12,427 nucleotides of DNA from an uncultured Shinella sp. Its GTDB lineage: Bacteria > Pseudomonadota > Alphaproteobacteria > Rhizobiales > Rhizobiaceae. Made by a program: the position numbers and the translations under genes. The notes beneath the pieces are model-generated. The model was given only the letters and a program-made list of their open reading frames with translations. It was not told the origin of the DNA and did not search any database. The stretch spans positions 1-12,427 of the forward strand of contig CAMLOC010000034.1 of the NCBI GenBank assembly GCA_946481465.1, read 5' to 3'. Below are positions 1 to 6,811 of this stretch, piece by piece. Numbering within the stretch: position 1 is the first letter of the stretch; each line of letters begins with the position of its first letter.

Positions 1-163
1 GGTCAAAATTGGCAAGGACGGCCGCGACCATGAGATAGGCCGCGGTGGCAAGCGTGATGCCCACCAGCACGGTGTTCAGCACGAACATCGAAATATCGGC
101 CCGCGTCTGGAAGACACCCGCCTCCCACTGGGCCCTCAGCCAAAGGGCCAGCTTGCCACGCAT
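1..163 (-). CDS. Unidentified small membrane protein, N-terminal part (runs off the left edge)
   Basis: Only the first 54 codons are visible, and the 3' end lies beyond base 1. I chose the ATG at 163-161 because a GGAG/GGAGAG Shine-Dalgarno (complement of 168-173) sits 4 to 6 nt upstream. An in-frame GTG four codons earlier is less well placed. The visible protein starts with a short basic and aromatic cytoplasmic-looking stretch (MRGKLALWLRAQWEAG). A hydrophobic segment follows at about residues 26-50 (including MFVLNTVLVGITLATAAYLM), which is probably one transmembrane helix. It lies 241 nt downstream of ureC on the same strand, where many rhizobia carry ureE, but the visible residues do not look like UreE. 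I do not recognise the family and assign no function. The coding call rests on the good ribosome site and the open frame. Confidence 0.6.
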   Translation of the reverse strand, partial: MRGKLALWLRAQWEAGVFQTRADISMFVLNTVLVGITLATAAYLMVAAVLANFD

Positions 164-404
164 AAAACTCTCCACAATGAACAAGGAGACCCTACGGTAC
201 TTTCTTTCAGATTCAGCTAATGCCTTCGCTAGAAGTTTAACTGTCCCGTTTTGAAACTTCCGTTAAGGGATCGTACCGGAAATCCGGTCCGGCCGCGCCG
301 CGCCGGAGGCCGTGAGGCTCATTTTGAACCAGACAGCCTTCAGGGTTTCTTTGTTTTCGCTTGCCTCTTCGGGAAAGCCGGTTCCCCCTTTTCCCCGACA
401 AACT
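164..404. other. Gene-free gap between ureC and the downstream membrane protein
   Basis: No credible gene is seen in these 241 bases; frames that cross it belong to antisense shadows. It is more A/T-rich than its surroundings, especially 181-270. On the minus strand an imperfect hairpin (TCGGG/CCCGA plus AAA/TTT arms with a bulged G) starts about 7 nt after the ureC stop. It has no T-run, so it is not a standard intrinsic terminator. A short inverted repeat, ACCGG-N4-CCGGT, lies at 275-288. A TTAA-N7-TTCA sequence on the minus strand (252-266) resembles half-degenerate CtrA sites. The gap probably holds the promoter of the left-edge gene, but I could not place -35 and -10 boxes with confidence. 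Confidence 0.5.
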
Positions 405-2111
405 CTAAAAGAGGAAATAGCGCTGCGCCATGGGCAGCACCGTGGCGGGCTCGCAGGTCAGCAACGCGCCGTCCGCCCGCACCTCGTAGGTCTCCGGGTC
501 CACCTCGATATGCGGCGTCAGGTCGTTCAGCACCATCGAGGCCTTGGAGATGGCGCGGGTGTTGCGCACCGGCAGGAGCTGTTTTTCGACGCCGAGCCGC
601 GCGCGCAGGCCGAGATCGATCGCCGCCTGCGAGACGAAGGTGACGGAGGAACTGGTGCGCATCCTGCCGAAGGCGCCGAACATCGGGCGATAGTGCACCG
701 GCTGCGGCGTGGGGATCGAGGCATTCGGATCGCCCATCGGCGCCATGGCGATCCCCCCGCCGAGCAGCACCATGTCCGGTTTCACGCCGAAGAAGGCCGG
801 CGTCCACAGCACGAGGTCCGCCCGCTTGCCCACCTCGACGGAGCCGATCTCGTGGCTGAGGCCATGGGCGATCGCCGGATTGATCGTGTATTTCGCGATG
901 TAGCGGCGGATGCGCAGGTTGTCGTTCTCACCCGTCTCGCGGGCAAGGCGGCCGCGCTGGCGCTTCATCTTGTCGGCCGTCTGCCAGGTGCGGATCGCGA
1001 CCTCGCCGACGCGGCCCATGGCCTGGCTGTCGGACGAGATGATCGAGAAGGCGCCGATATCGTGCAGGATGTCCTCCGCCGCGATGGTCTCCTTGCGGAT
1101 GCGGCTCTCGGCGAAGGCGATATCCTCCGGGATCGACGGCGACAGGTGGTGGCAGACCATCAGCATGTCGAGATGCTCGGCGATGGTGTTGGTCGTGTAG
1201 GGCCGCGTCGGGTTGGTCGAGGACGGAATGACATTGGCATGGCCGCACACCCGGATGATGTCCGGCGCATGCCCGCCGCCCGCCCCTTCGGTATGGAAGG
1301 CATGGATGGTGCGGCCCCTGATGGCGGCCATCGTGTCCTCCACGAAGCCGCTTTCGTTCAGCGTGTCTGTATGGATCATCACCTGCACGTCGTATTCGTC
1401 GGCGACGGAAAGGCAGCAGTCGATCGCCGCCGGCGTCGTGCCCCAGTCCTCGTGCAGCTTCAGCGCCGAGGCGCCGGCCTTCACCATTTCCTCGATCGCC
1501 GCCGGCAGCGAGGCATTGCCCTTGCCGGCCAGCGCCAGGTTCATCGGAAAGGCATCGAAGCTCTCGATCATGCGCTCGATGTGCCAGGCGCCGGTGCAGG
1601 TGGTGGCGAGCGTGCCGTGCGCCGGGCCGGAGCCGCCGCCGAGCATCATGGTGATACCGCTGGCCAGCGCCTCCTCGATCTGCTGCGGGCAGATATAGTG
1701 GATATGGGCATCCATGCCGCCCGCCGTGAGGATCCTCCCCTCGCCGGCGATCACCTCCGTCGAGGGGCCGACGACAATGGTGACGCCGGGCTGCGTATCG
1801 GGATTGCCCGCCTTGCCGAGGCCGGCGATACGGCCGTCCTTCAGGCCCACATCGGCCTTGAAGATGCCGGTATGGTCGATGACCAGCGCATTGGTGATGA
1901 CGGTGTCGACCGCGCCCTCGCCCCGCGTCGCCTGGCTCTGGCCCATGCCGTCGCGGATGACCTTGCCGCCGCCGAACTTCACCTCCTCGCCATAGGTGGT
2001 GAAATCCTTCTCCACTTCGGCGAAGAGCTCGGTATCGGCAAGGCGCACCCTGTCGCCGACGGTCGGGCCGAACATGTCGGCATAGGCGGCGCGGGACATT
2101 CGATAGGACAT
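405..2111 (-). CDS. ureC: Urease alpha (catalytic) subunit UreC
   Basis: Cytoplasmic nickel enzyme subunit that hydrolyses urea to ammonia and carbamate. The protein has 568 residues, normal for the family (about 567-572). The nickel and catalytic residues are present: His136 and His138 (in [12 protein letters not shown]), Lys218 for carbamylation ([12 protein letters not shown]), His247 ([13 protein letters not shown]), His273 ([15 protein letters not shown]), the flap Cys320-His321 (MLMVCHHL), Arg337, and Asp361 ([12 protein letters not shown]). It ends in the typical MAQRYFLF. The frame is open upstream to 2270, but the family start is [20 protein letters not shown], so I use the ATG at 2111-2109. 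A GGGGAA-like ribosome site precedes it. An ATG four codons inside is a weaker alternative. The preceding gene stops only 2 nt upstream, which implies coupled translation. No ureE follows directly. Confidence 0.98.
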   Translation of the reverse strand: MSYRMSRAAYADMFGPTVGDRVRLADTELFAEVEKDFTTYGEEVKFGGGKVIRDGMGQSQATRGEGAVDTVITNALVIDHTGIFKADVGLKDGRIAGLGKAGNPDTQPGVTIVVGPSTEVIAGEGRILTAGGMDAHIHYICPQQIEEALASGITMMLGGGSGPAHGTLATTCTGAWHIERMIESFDAFPMNLALAGKGNASLPAAIEEMVKAGASALKLHEDWGTTPAAIDCCLSVADEYDVQVMIHTDTLNESGFVEDTMAAIRGRTIHAFHTEGAGGGHAPDIIRVCGHANVIPSSTNPTRPYTTNTIAEHLDMLMVCHHLSPSIPEDIAFAESRIRKETIAAEDILHDIGAFSIISSDSQAMGRVGEVAIRTWQTADKMKRQRGRLARETGENDNLRIRRYIAKYTINPAIAHGLSHEIGSVEVGKRADLVLWTPAFFGVKPDMVLLGGGIAMAPMGDPNASIPTPQPVHYRPMFGAFGRMRTSSSVTFVSQAAIDLGLRARLGVEKQLLPVRNTRAISKASMVLNDLTPHIEVDPETYEVRADGALLTCEPATVLPMAQRYFLF

Positions 2112-2113
2112 GG

Positions 2114-2806
2114 TCAGCTTCCCCGGGAGGCAGGTATCTTGTTTGGATGCTCGGACGCCTCCCCGGCCGGAGCCCGATCGCTTCCGTGCCGTGGATGATC
2201 CAGTCGTTCGAGGCGGCCGGCGGCGACCTGGGCATCCACCCAGCGCCGTTCCGCGGCAAAGGGATGCCATTGCCAGCCCTCATGGCCGAAGCCGGCGATG
2301 GAAACGCGGTCGCCCGCCTTCGCCACGGCGTCGAGCACATGGGCAATCACGATCAACCCTGAACTCGGCACCACATAGGGCGGCGGGTCGAAGGCGGCGA
2401 GCGCGGCATCGAGCGCGTGGTGCACCGCGGCCGGGATCACGCGAAGCTCTCGGCCGGTGGCCCGCGCGAACGTCTCGAAGCCGGGCGTGTAATCGTCGCA
2501 GAAATCGTCGAGGTCGGGATGGCTCACGGCAAGGGCCGGGCGCATCGCGGCGAACATCGCCGGCGTCCGCACGCACCAGATCTCGCGCGCCTGCCGCACG
2601 GCGGCGCTTGCCTTCCAGTGCCCGCCGCCCAGCATTGCCAGGGCCGGCCGGCCGGTGTTGCAGACGGCGACGATGTCGGTTCTTTCGCCGCCGCGCCCCA
2701 GGGAGCGGCAATCGTTGAAGCGGATCACCATATCGGCGGCATCGATCGTCCCGGCCATCCCTTCGGGCACGGGGCCGTTTCCGACGATGGCGATCCTGCG
2801 CGACAC
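2114..2806 (-). CDS. Urease-operon accessory protein with sialyltransferase-like (GT29-like) motifs
   Basis: Protein of 230 residues. I recall homologues called 'urease operon accessory protein' in rhizobia; no biochemical role is known to me. The GTG start at 2806-2804 has a full GAGGAGG ribosome site 6 nt upstream; the frame is open further upstream, but only across the preceding gene. Three short motifs are arranged as in family 29 sialyltransferases. An L-like segment lies at residues 5-31 (IAIVGNGP, then [11 protein letters not shown]). An S-like segment lies at 147-174 ([13 protein letters not shown], then VSIAGFG). A VS-like H-x4-E (HPFAAE) lies at 181-186. There is no signal peptide and no transmembrane segment, so it is probably cytoplasmic. 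It starts 11 nt after the LprI-like gene and stops 2 nt before ureC. A nucleotide-sugar transferase fold is inferred from motifs only, and the substrate is unknown. Confidence 0.85.
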   Translation of the reverse strand: MSRRIAIVGNGPVPEGMAGTIDAADMVIRFNDCRSLGRGGERTDIVAVCNTGRPALAMLGGGHWKASAAVRQAREIWCVRTPAMFAAMRPALAVSHPDLDDFCDDYTPGFETFARATGRELRVIPAAVHHALDAALAAFDPPPYVVPSSGLIVIAHVLDAVAKAGDRVSIAGFGHEGWQWHPFAAERRWVDAQVAAGRLERLDHPRHGSDRAPAGEASEHPNKIPASRGS

Positions 2807-2812
2807 CGTCCG

Positions 2813-2819
2813 CCTCCTC
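2813..2819 (-). promoter_or_regulatory. Strong ribosome binding site deciding a GTG start
   Basis: The minus strand reads GAGGAGG, then CGGACG, then GTG at 2806-2804. This near-perfect anti-16S match with 6-nt spacing overlaps the TGA of the preceding gene (2820-2818). It fixes the start of the GT29-like accessory gene at GTG rather than at the distant upstream ATG of the open frame, which would lie inside the neighbouring gene. Confidence 0.85.
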
Positions 2820-3252
2820 AATTGCCGGAGAAAGCGGAGACGGCCTTCAGCTCGGCCGTGCGCTTGCGCGTCAGGTCGGCAAGGCAGCCGGAGACCAGCA
2901 TCGGCTCCATCGAGCCGCCGCGCGCCTCGAAGCCGGCCAGCTCGCACTGGCCGTCCCGGTAGCCGATCCAGGCGCGCTGGGCGCGCTTCAGCGCATCAAC
3001 GGCGCCGACATACTGATCGCCCATTTCACTGGCCTGCTCGTCCATCTCGCGCGCCGCGGCCATGGTCACCTTGTAGGCGGCGTTCAATTCATCGTCAGCG
3101 GCCTGGTAGTCGCGGGCGGCGCAGATGTTCATCTCGACCTGCACCTGGGCATTGTCGCAATCGACCTCCGGCTCGCCGTCCTGCGCGAAGGCCAGCGGAG
3201 CGGAAAACAGGAGAAGCACGGCGACGGGCAAGAGGCGGAAGCACATCGTCAT
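2818..3252 (-). CDS. Exported LprI/DUF1311-domain protein
   Basis: Protein of 144 residues. It has a signal peptide with a hydrophobic core at about residues 7-20 and a likely signal peptidase I site after AFA at residue 23; there is no lipobox at that site. The mature part carries the DUF1311 (LprI N-terminal) pattern: Cys32 and Cys44, DYQAADDELNAAY at 48-60, LKRAQRAWIGYRDGQC at 88-103, Cys123, and TRKRTAEL at 128-135. Four cysteines remain for two disulfides. The named family member, LprI of Mycobacterium, inhibits lysozyme; most others are uncharacterised, so inhibitor function here is not established. The ATG at 3252 lies 1 nt after the ureB stop and 11 nt precede the next gene. A periplasmic protein inside an operon for a cytoplasmic enzyme is unexpected. 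A second ATG two codons in (3246) is possible. Confidence 0.92.
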   Translation of the reverse strand: MTMCFRLLPVAVLLLFSAPLAFAQDGEPEVDCDNAQVQVEMNICAARDYQAADDELNAAYKVTMAAAREMDEQASEMGDQYVGAVDALKRAQRAWIGYRDGQCELAGFEARGGSMEPMLVSGCLADLTRKRTAELKAVSAFSGN

Positions 3253-3253
3253 G

Positions 3254-3559
3254 TCAGAGCGCCCCCATCACGCGCTGGCGGAAGCCGTAGACCGCACGCC
3301 TGCCGGCAAAGGGAATGAGGCGGACCACGCGGGTCTGCCCCGGCTCGAAGCGCACCGCCGTGCCGGCGGGGATGTCGAGGCGCAGGCCCCGCGCCGCCTC
3401 CCGGTCGAAGGCGAGGCCCGGATTGGTCTCGTAGAAGTGATAGTGGCTGCCGACCTGGATCGGCCGATCGCCGGTATTGGACACTTCCAGGGTGATGACC
3501 GGCAGGCCGGCGTTAAGTTCGATCTCGCCCGTCGCGGCGATGATTTCCCCGGGGATCAT
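3254..3559 (-). CDS. ureB: Urease beta subunit UreB
   Basis: Structural beta subunit of the (UreABC)3 enzyme; it packs against UreC and is not catalytic itself. The protein has 101 residues, the usual size for a free UreB (it is fused to UreA in Helicobacter). Typical landmarks are the start [26 protein letters not shown] at about residues 23-42, [13 protein letters not shown], and [14 protein letters not shown]. The ATG at 3559 is preceded by GGGAGAG about 3 nt upstream (or GAGG slightly further). It begins 10 nt after the DUF1272 gene stops and ends 1 nt before the LprI-like gene, so it is co-translated with both. Confidence 0.98.
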   Translation of the reverse strand: MIPGEIIAATGEIELNAGLPVITLEVSNTGDRPIQVGSHYHFYETNPGLAFDREAARGLRLDIPAGTAVRFEPGQTRVVRLIPFAGRRAVYGFRQRVMGAL

Positions 3560-3569
3560 GGTCTCTCCC

Positions 3570-3824
3570 TCACGCTGCCGCGGCCGGCCCGCAGCCTTCG
3601 GCTTTCAGGACCCGCCGGGTGGATGCCGGATATTTTGCGAGCAGCGCCGCGGGCCGGATCGGCCGGCGGACGAACGCGCCGCCGCAATTCGGGCAGGCGC
3701 CGCCCAGAACGCCCGCCACGCAATCCGCGCAGAAGGTGCATTCGAATGTGCAGATCATCGCCTCCGGGCTTTCCGGCGGCAGGTCGCGGTCGCAGCATTC
3801 GCAGTTCGGTCGAAGCTCCAGCAT
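3570..3824 (-). CDS. DUF1272 cysteine-rich zinc-ribbon-like protein
   Basis: Protein of 84 residues matching the DUF1272 family as I know it, which is a small cytoplasmic cysteine-rich domain of unknown function. The core has nine cysteines: Cys8, Cys10 and Cys11 ([11 protein letters not shown]); Cys25, Cys29, Cys32 and Cys35 ([13 protein letters not shown]); Cys44 and Cys47 ([16 protein letters not shown]). Such pairs suggest one or two structural zinc sites, like a treble-clef or RING-like knuckle. Residues 59-84 form a variable tail ending in alanines. The ATG at 3824 has AGGTGA upstream, lying across the ureA stop region. It begins 4 nt after ureA ends and stops 10 nt before ureB, so it is inserted between two structural subunits. 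Metal binding is inferred; involvement in nickel loading is speculation. Confidence 0.93.
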   Translation of the reverse strand: MLELRPNCECCDRDLPPESPEAMICTFECTFCADCVAGVLGGACPNCGGAFVRRPIRPAALLAKYPASTRRVLKAEGCGPAAAA

Positions 3825-3828
3825 GGGT

Positions 3829-4131
3829 TCACCTGATCGGTTCGTGCACGGTCACGAGCTTCGTGCCGTCGGGAAAGGTCGCTTCGACCTGGATGTCGTG
3901 GATCATCTCGGGAATGCCCTCCATCACCTGGTCGCGCGTCAGCACATGGGCGCCCGCTTCCATCAGGTCGGCGACGGCGCGGCCGTCGCGCGCGCCCTCG
4001 ACGACGAAATCGCTGATCAGCGCAATCGCCTCGGGGTAGTTGAGCTTCACGCCGCGCTCCAGCCGCTTGCGTGCCACGATGGCCGCCATGGCGATCAGCA
4101 GTTTGTCCTTCTCGCGGGGGGTGAGGTTCAT
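3829..4131 (-). CDS. ureA: Urease gamma subunit UreA
   Basis: Smallest structural subunit of the cytoplasmic urease trimer. The protein is exactly 100 residues, the family norm. It begins [20 protein letters not shown] and carries [16 protein letters not shown] at about 26-41, ADLMEAG at 54-60, [19 protein letters not shown] at about 63-81, and the ending TVHEPIR. The frame is open far upstream through the ureD region in the wrong phase for ureD, but the protein family fixes the ATG at 4131-4129. The ribosome site is weak (a GGA 6 nt upstream). The 100-nt gap to ureD is the widest in the ure cluster. Confidence 0.98.
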   Translation of the reverse strand: MNLTPREKDKLLIAMAAIVARKRLERGVKLNYPEAIALISDFVVEGARDGRAVADLMEAGAHVLTRDQVMEGIPEMIHDIQVEATFPDGTKLVTVHEPIR

Positions 4132-4231
4132 GGGCGGTCCATCGCTTGTTTCCCGTCGTGCTATACTAGGCGAGGTCTTGCGCGCAGGACATACGCAAAA
4201 CAGGCCCTGTCCGCCCGCAAAACGGCGCGGT
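4132..4231 (-). other. ureD-ureA intergenic spacer with a possible weak promoter
   Basis: This 100-nt gap is unusual in a cluster where the other spacings are 1-11 nt. On the minus strand the sequence CCTAGTATAG (complement of 4161-4170), about 30-40 nt before the ureA start, offers a -10-like TAGTAT or TATAGC. I see no matching -35 at 16-18 nt, so an internal promoter is only a possibility. A short palindrome, ACAGGGCCTGT followed by TTTT on the minus strand (around 4196-4210), is too short to call a terminator. Confidence 0.3.
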
Positions 4232-5080
4232 TCAGAGAGTCCAGACTTTCGGCACGCCCGCGCCGCCGCGCAAGTGCGAAATGATCGGGACGAGCTTTTT
4301 TCTGAGCGCAAGGCCATCGGGCGCGACAAGGCGCAGGACGAGCTTGTCCTGCCAATGACTGACGCCGCCGTCTCCATCGGCCAGGAGCCGGCGCAGCGGT
4401 TCCACATGCGCCTCGCCGGTGCGGCCGCAGAAGAGTACGGTGGCGAAGGCGCGCCCGCCCGCCAGCACCGCCCTCTCGCCCGCCATCGCCGCGATCCCGC
4501 CGGCAAGCGCGGTCTCCTCCGCATGGATCAGCCGGCCGGCACGGCGGATGCGCCAGCGATCGCGGAAGAACCCGCTTTCCACGCGTTCGCCCATCGCCTT
4601 GCGGCCAAGCAGGATCGCCTCGACCGCAAGGAGCGTCGCGTCCTCTGCAAGATCGACCTCCAGCCGGCGGCTGAGCGCTGCCCGATCGAAAAGAATGGTC
4701 TCCTGCGGCAGCCAGTCGATCCGCGCCCCCGCGGCGGCGGCGATGCGGGTTTCCACCGTCGCCGTCGAGGCATGCGCCTTGTAAGCCCGTTCGCAGGCCT
4801 GCGTCGTCACCGTCAGGCGCGTTCCGGCGCGGGCCTCGAGGTCCCATGCAATGCGGTCGCCGCCGGTAAGCCCGCCGGCCGTGTTGATCAGCACTGCTTC
4901 CATCGCGCCGTCGAAGGTTTTCGGCAGGCGGATCTTGGCGCAGCCGTCCTGGTAGAGCACATCGAGCCGGGTGCCGGCGGCGGAAGCCTTCGCGGCAAGC
5001 CGGCCGTGCCCTCGCGCGCGCTGGAGGCGCCCGGGGGCATCTCCTTCATCGCCGGACGGTGGTTCCCTGGTGACGCTCAT
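4232..5080 (-). CDS. ureD: Urease accessory protein UreD
   Basis: Chaperone that binds apo-urease and recruits the UreF-UreG nickel-delivery complex; cytoplasmic. The protein has 282 residues from the chosen ATG at 5080-5078 ([10 protein letters not shown]), close to rhizobial UreD lengths of about 273-280. Characteristic segments are [15 protein letters not shown] at about 63-77, [13 protein letters not shown] at about 91-103, [10 protein letters not shown] followed by [19 protein letters not shown] in the middle, and a C-terminus with [14 protein letters not shown]. An upstream ATG at 5185 is in frame, but it would place coding sequence across the livJ terminator, so I reject it. The ribosome site for 5080 is poor (GGATGGA about 6 nt upstream). 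ureD begins 136 nt after livJ ends on the same strand and leads the urease cluster. Confidence 0.96.
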   Translation of the reverse strand: MSVTREPPSGDEGDAPGRLQRARGHGRLAAKASAAGTRLDVLYQDGCAKIRLPKTFDGAMEAVLINTAGGLTGGDRIAWDLEARAGTRLTVTTQACERAYKAHASTATVETRIAAAAGARIDWLPQETILFDRAALSRRLEVDLAEDATLLAVEAILLGRKAMGERVESGFFRDRWRIRRAGRLIHAEETALAGGIAAMAGERAVLAGGRAFATVLFCGRTGEAHVEPLRRLLADGDGGVSHWQDKLVLRLVAPDGLALRKKLVPIISHLRGGAGVPKVWTL

Positions 5081-5134
5081 GACATTCCATCCGGATGCTT
5101 CGGGCCACGACGTCGCGCGGGCCCGGTCGGCGAC

Positions 5135-5161
5135 AAAAAAGCCCGGCGCGAAGGCCGGGCT
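5135..5161 (-). terminator. Rho-independent terminator of livJ
   Basis: On the minus strand AGCCCGGC, loop CTTCGC, GCCGGGCT, then five further T residues (complement of 5135-5139) and GTCG. The stem is a perfect 8 bp of mostly G-C with a 6-nt loop, followed by a T-run: a textbook intrinsic terminator. It sits 55 nt after the livJ stop and ends 54 nt before the ureD ATG. It therefore separates the liv and ure units, although some read-through into ure cannot be excluded. Confidence 0.92.
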
Positions 5162-5215
5162 CGAGGTCAGGCGGCCGGGCGGCATGCGATGCGCCGCCCG
5201 TTCCGTATGACAAGA

Positions 5216-6334
5216 CTACTCGTTCTGGACGTAGGTGTACTTGCCGTCTTCACCCTTCTTCCAGGTGTACAGGACGTAGTCCGGACGGGTGATGTCGCCC
5301 TTTTCGTCGAAGCCGAGTTCGCCGATCGCGGTCTGGAACGGACCCTTGGACTTGATGGCTTCGGCAACGGCCTGCGGATCGACGCCGCCGGCAGCCTTGG
5401 CGCCTTCAGCGATGACCTGAACGGCGGCATAGGCGTAGAGCGTGTAGGCTTCCGGCTCGAAGCCGGCAGAGCGGAACTTCTCGACGAGATCCTTGGCGGC
5501 CGGGTTCTTGCGCGGATCGGGCGCGAAGGTCATCAGCGTGCCGTCGACGGCGTCGCCGGCGATGGAGGCCAGCTCGTTCGAAACGATGCCGTCGCCCGAG
5601 ATGAACTGAGCCTTCAGGCCCTGGTCGGCGGACTGGCGCTCGATGAGACCGAACTCGGTGTGCAGGCCGCCCCAGTAGACGACCGTGACGCCGGCTTCCT
5701 TCATCTTCGCGATGAGGGCCGAGAAGTCCTTGTCGCCGACATTGACGCCTTCGTAGATGGCTTCGGTCACGCCGGCTTCATTCGTCGCCTTCTTGGTTTC
5801 GTCGGCAAGGCCCTGACCATACGGCGTCTTGTCGTGCAGGATGGCGACCTTGGCGTCCTTGAAGTTGGCAGCGATGAAGGAACCGGCTACGGCGCCCTGC
5901 TGGTCGTCACGACCGCAGGTACGGAAGGTGTTCCACAGGCCGCGCTCGGTGTAGGTCGGGTTGGTGGATGCCGGCGAAATCTGCAGGACGCCGTTTTCAG
6001 CGTAGATTTCCGAAGCCGGGATGGAAACGCCCGAGTTGAAGTGACCGACAACGAACTTCACGCCGTCGGCAACGAACTTGTTGGCGACCGAGACGCCCTG
6101 CTTCGGGTCGGAGACGTCGTCGCCGAGCACGATCTTGACCTGCTCGCCGTTGATGCCGCCGGCTGCGTTGATGTCAGCAGCGGCCTGTTCGGCACCCTTC
6201 TGCAACTGCGCGCCGAAGGCTGCGTTCGGGCCGGTCAGCGGGCCGCCGACGCCGATCAGGATGTCGGCCCAGGCGCTGCCGCTGAAGGCGACCATTGCAG
6301 CCAAAGCAACGGCCGACATGAGAGACTTCTTCAT
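5216..6334 (-). CDS. livJ: Periplasmic branched-chain amino-acid binding protein (LivJ/BraC type)
   Basis: Substrate-binding protein that delivers amino acids to the LivHMGF permease. The protein has 372 residues. A Sec signal peptide ends at about residue 23 ([19 protein letters not shown], cleavage after SAWA), and mature [17 protein letters not shown] begins the Leu/Ile/Val-binding type I fold. Family landmarks are the ligand-loop region [42 protein letters not shown], and [15 protein letters not shown]. Only one cysteine is present, so the disulfide of E. coli LivJ is absent. The start at 6334 has GGGAG 7 nt upstream. It follows the DUF6867 gene by 112 nt and is closed by a strong terminator. 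The related Rhizobium leguminosarum Bra system accepts many amino acids, including GABA, so specificity may be broad; this is inference. Confidence 0.96.
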   Translation of the reverse strand: MKKSLMSAVALAAMVAFSGSAWADILIGVGGPLTGPNAAFGAQLQKGAEQAAADINAAGGINGEQVKIVLGDDVSDPKQGVSVANKFVADGVKFVVGHFNSGVSIPASEIYAENGVLQISPASTNPTYTERGLWNTFRTCGRDDQQGAVAGSFIAANFKDAKVAILHDKTPYGQGLADETKKATNEAGVTEAIYEGVNVGDKDFSALIAKMKEAGVTVVYWGGLHTEFGLIERQSADQGLKAQFISGDGIVSNELASIAGDAVDGTLMTFAPDPRKNPAAKDLVEKFRSAGFEPEAYTLYAYAAVQVIAEGAKAAGGVDPQAVAEAIKSKGPFQTAIGELGFDEKGDITRPDYVLYTWKKGEDGKYTYVQNE

Positions 6335-6410
6335 ATTGTTACTCCCAAATTTAAAAGCGGGCTTGTTTCAACCGGTCGCAACACCCGCATCATTGCGCCG
6401 ATATCGTTGT

Positions 6411-6435
6411 CCCGCGCCCGAAGGCCGGCCGCGGG
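6411..6435 (-). other. Stem-loop upstream of livJ
   Basis: CCCGCG and CGCGGG (outer 6 bp) enclose a 13-nt loop that can partly pair again. It lies 11 nt after the stop of the DUF6867 gene and about 75 nt before livJ. There is no T-run, so it is not a classic terminator. It could be a partial transcription or processing barrier that helps express livJ at a different level from the permease genes, as often seen for binding proteins. The role is inferred and evidence is weak. Confidence 0.3.
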
Positions 6436-6446
6436 CTTCCCTCTGG

Positions 6447-6791
6447 TTATTTCGCTTTCCAGGAAAAGGGCGAGGCCTTTTCATAGAGCCAGTAGTAGAT
6501 ATTGGTCATCTGCCGCGTGCGGTAGTAGCGATAGCCGAGCGTAGCAAACAACAAAAGCACGACCGTGTCCACGACATAGTATTGCAGCGTGAGCATGCTG
6601 CCGTGGAACAGCGCGTGATGGATGAAACGGATCGCGCCGCCGAGCAGAAGCACGTAGACGATCAGCGTTCCGTAGTTCTGCCAGTTCTCGGCGACGCTCT
6701 TGCCGGTGCGCCAGGCCGTCCAGCCGCCCATGATGACGGTGATGAACAGGAACTGCCAGACCGACGGTTCTTCGTAGAGAATTCCCTGCAT
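6447..6791 (-). CDS. DUF6867-type small inner-membrane protein of the liv operon
   Basis: Protein of 114 residues with three likely transmembrane helices at about residues 12-28 (including WQFLFITVIMGGW), 41-55 (GTLIVYVLLLGGAIR) and 68-87 (LQYYVVDTVVLLLFATLGYR). There is a basic, tyrosine-rich linker (RYYRTRQMTNIYYWLYEK) and a short polar C-terminus. The ATG at 6791 has AAGGAGA 7 nt upstream. I recognise it as the protein usually found next to livF in alphaproteobacteria (DUF6867 in current naming, from memory). It lies 20 nt after livF and 112 nt before livJ, so it belongs to the transporter operon. No catalytic or binding motif is visible. It could be an auxiliary subunit of the permease, but that is a guess from context. 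Confidence 0.88.
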   Translation of the reverse strand: MQGILYEEPSVWQFLFITVIMGGWTAWRTGKSVAENWQNYGTLIVYVLLLGGAIRFIHHALFHGSMLTLQYYVVDTVVLLLFATLGYRYYRTRQMTNIYYWLYEKASPFSWKAK

Positions 6792-6811
6792 AATCTTGTC
6801 TCCTTCCCGCC

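Noticed and set aside
251..643. 130-codon plus-strand frame over the ureC end and downstream gap
   Set aside because: The product is Arg/Ala/Pro low complexity, overlaps the UreC C-terminus, and has no ribosome site.
312..2198. 628-codon open frame on the plus strand opposite ureC
   Set aside because: It is an antisense shadow of a high-G+C gene. The product is Arg/His/Asp/Gly-rich with no fold-like pattern, and the opposite strand encodes a UreC with every active-site residue.
2112..2270. 53-codon N-terminal extension of ureC
   Set aside because: The open frame continues upstream, but this part overlaps the accessory gene, is low-complexity Arg/Gly/Ser, and has no counterpart in UreC proteins, which start at the [15 protein letters not shown] position.
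5081..5185. In-frame upstream ATG for ureD
   Set aside because: It would place the start across the livJ terminator hairpin and add 35 residues not typical of UreD.
4040..6544. 834-codon plus-strand open frame across ureA, ureD and livJ
   Set aside because: Its length is striking, but it lies antisense to three well-identified genes and runs through the terminator region. It has no recognisable domain or ribosome site. Codon bias of the real genes explains the lack of stops.
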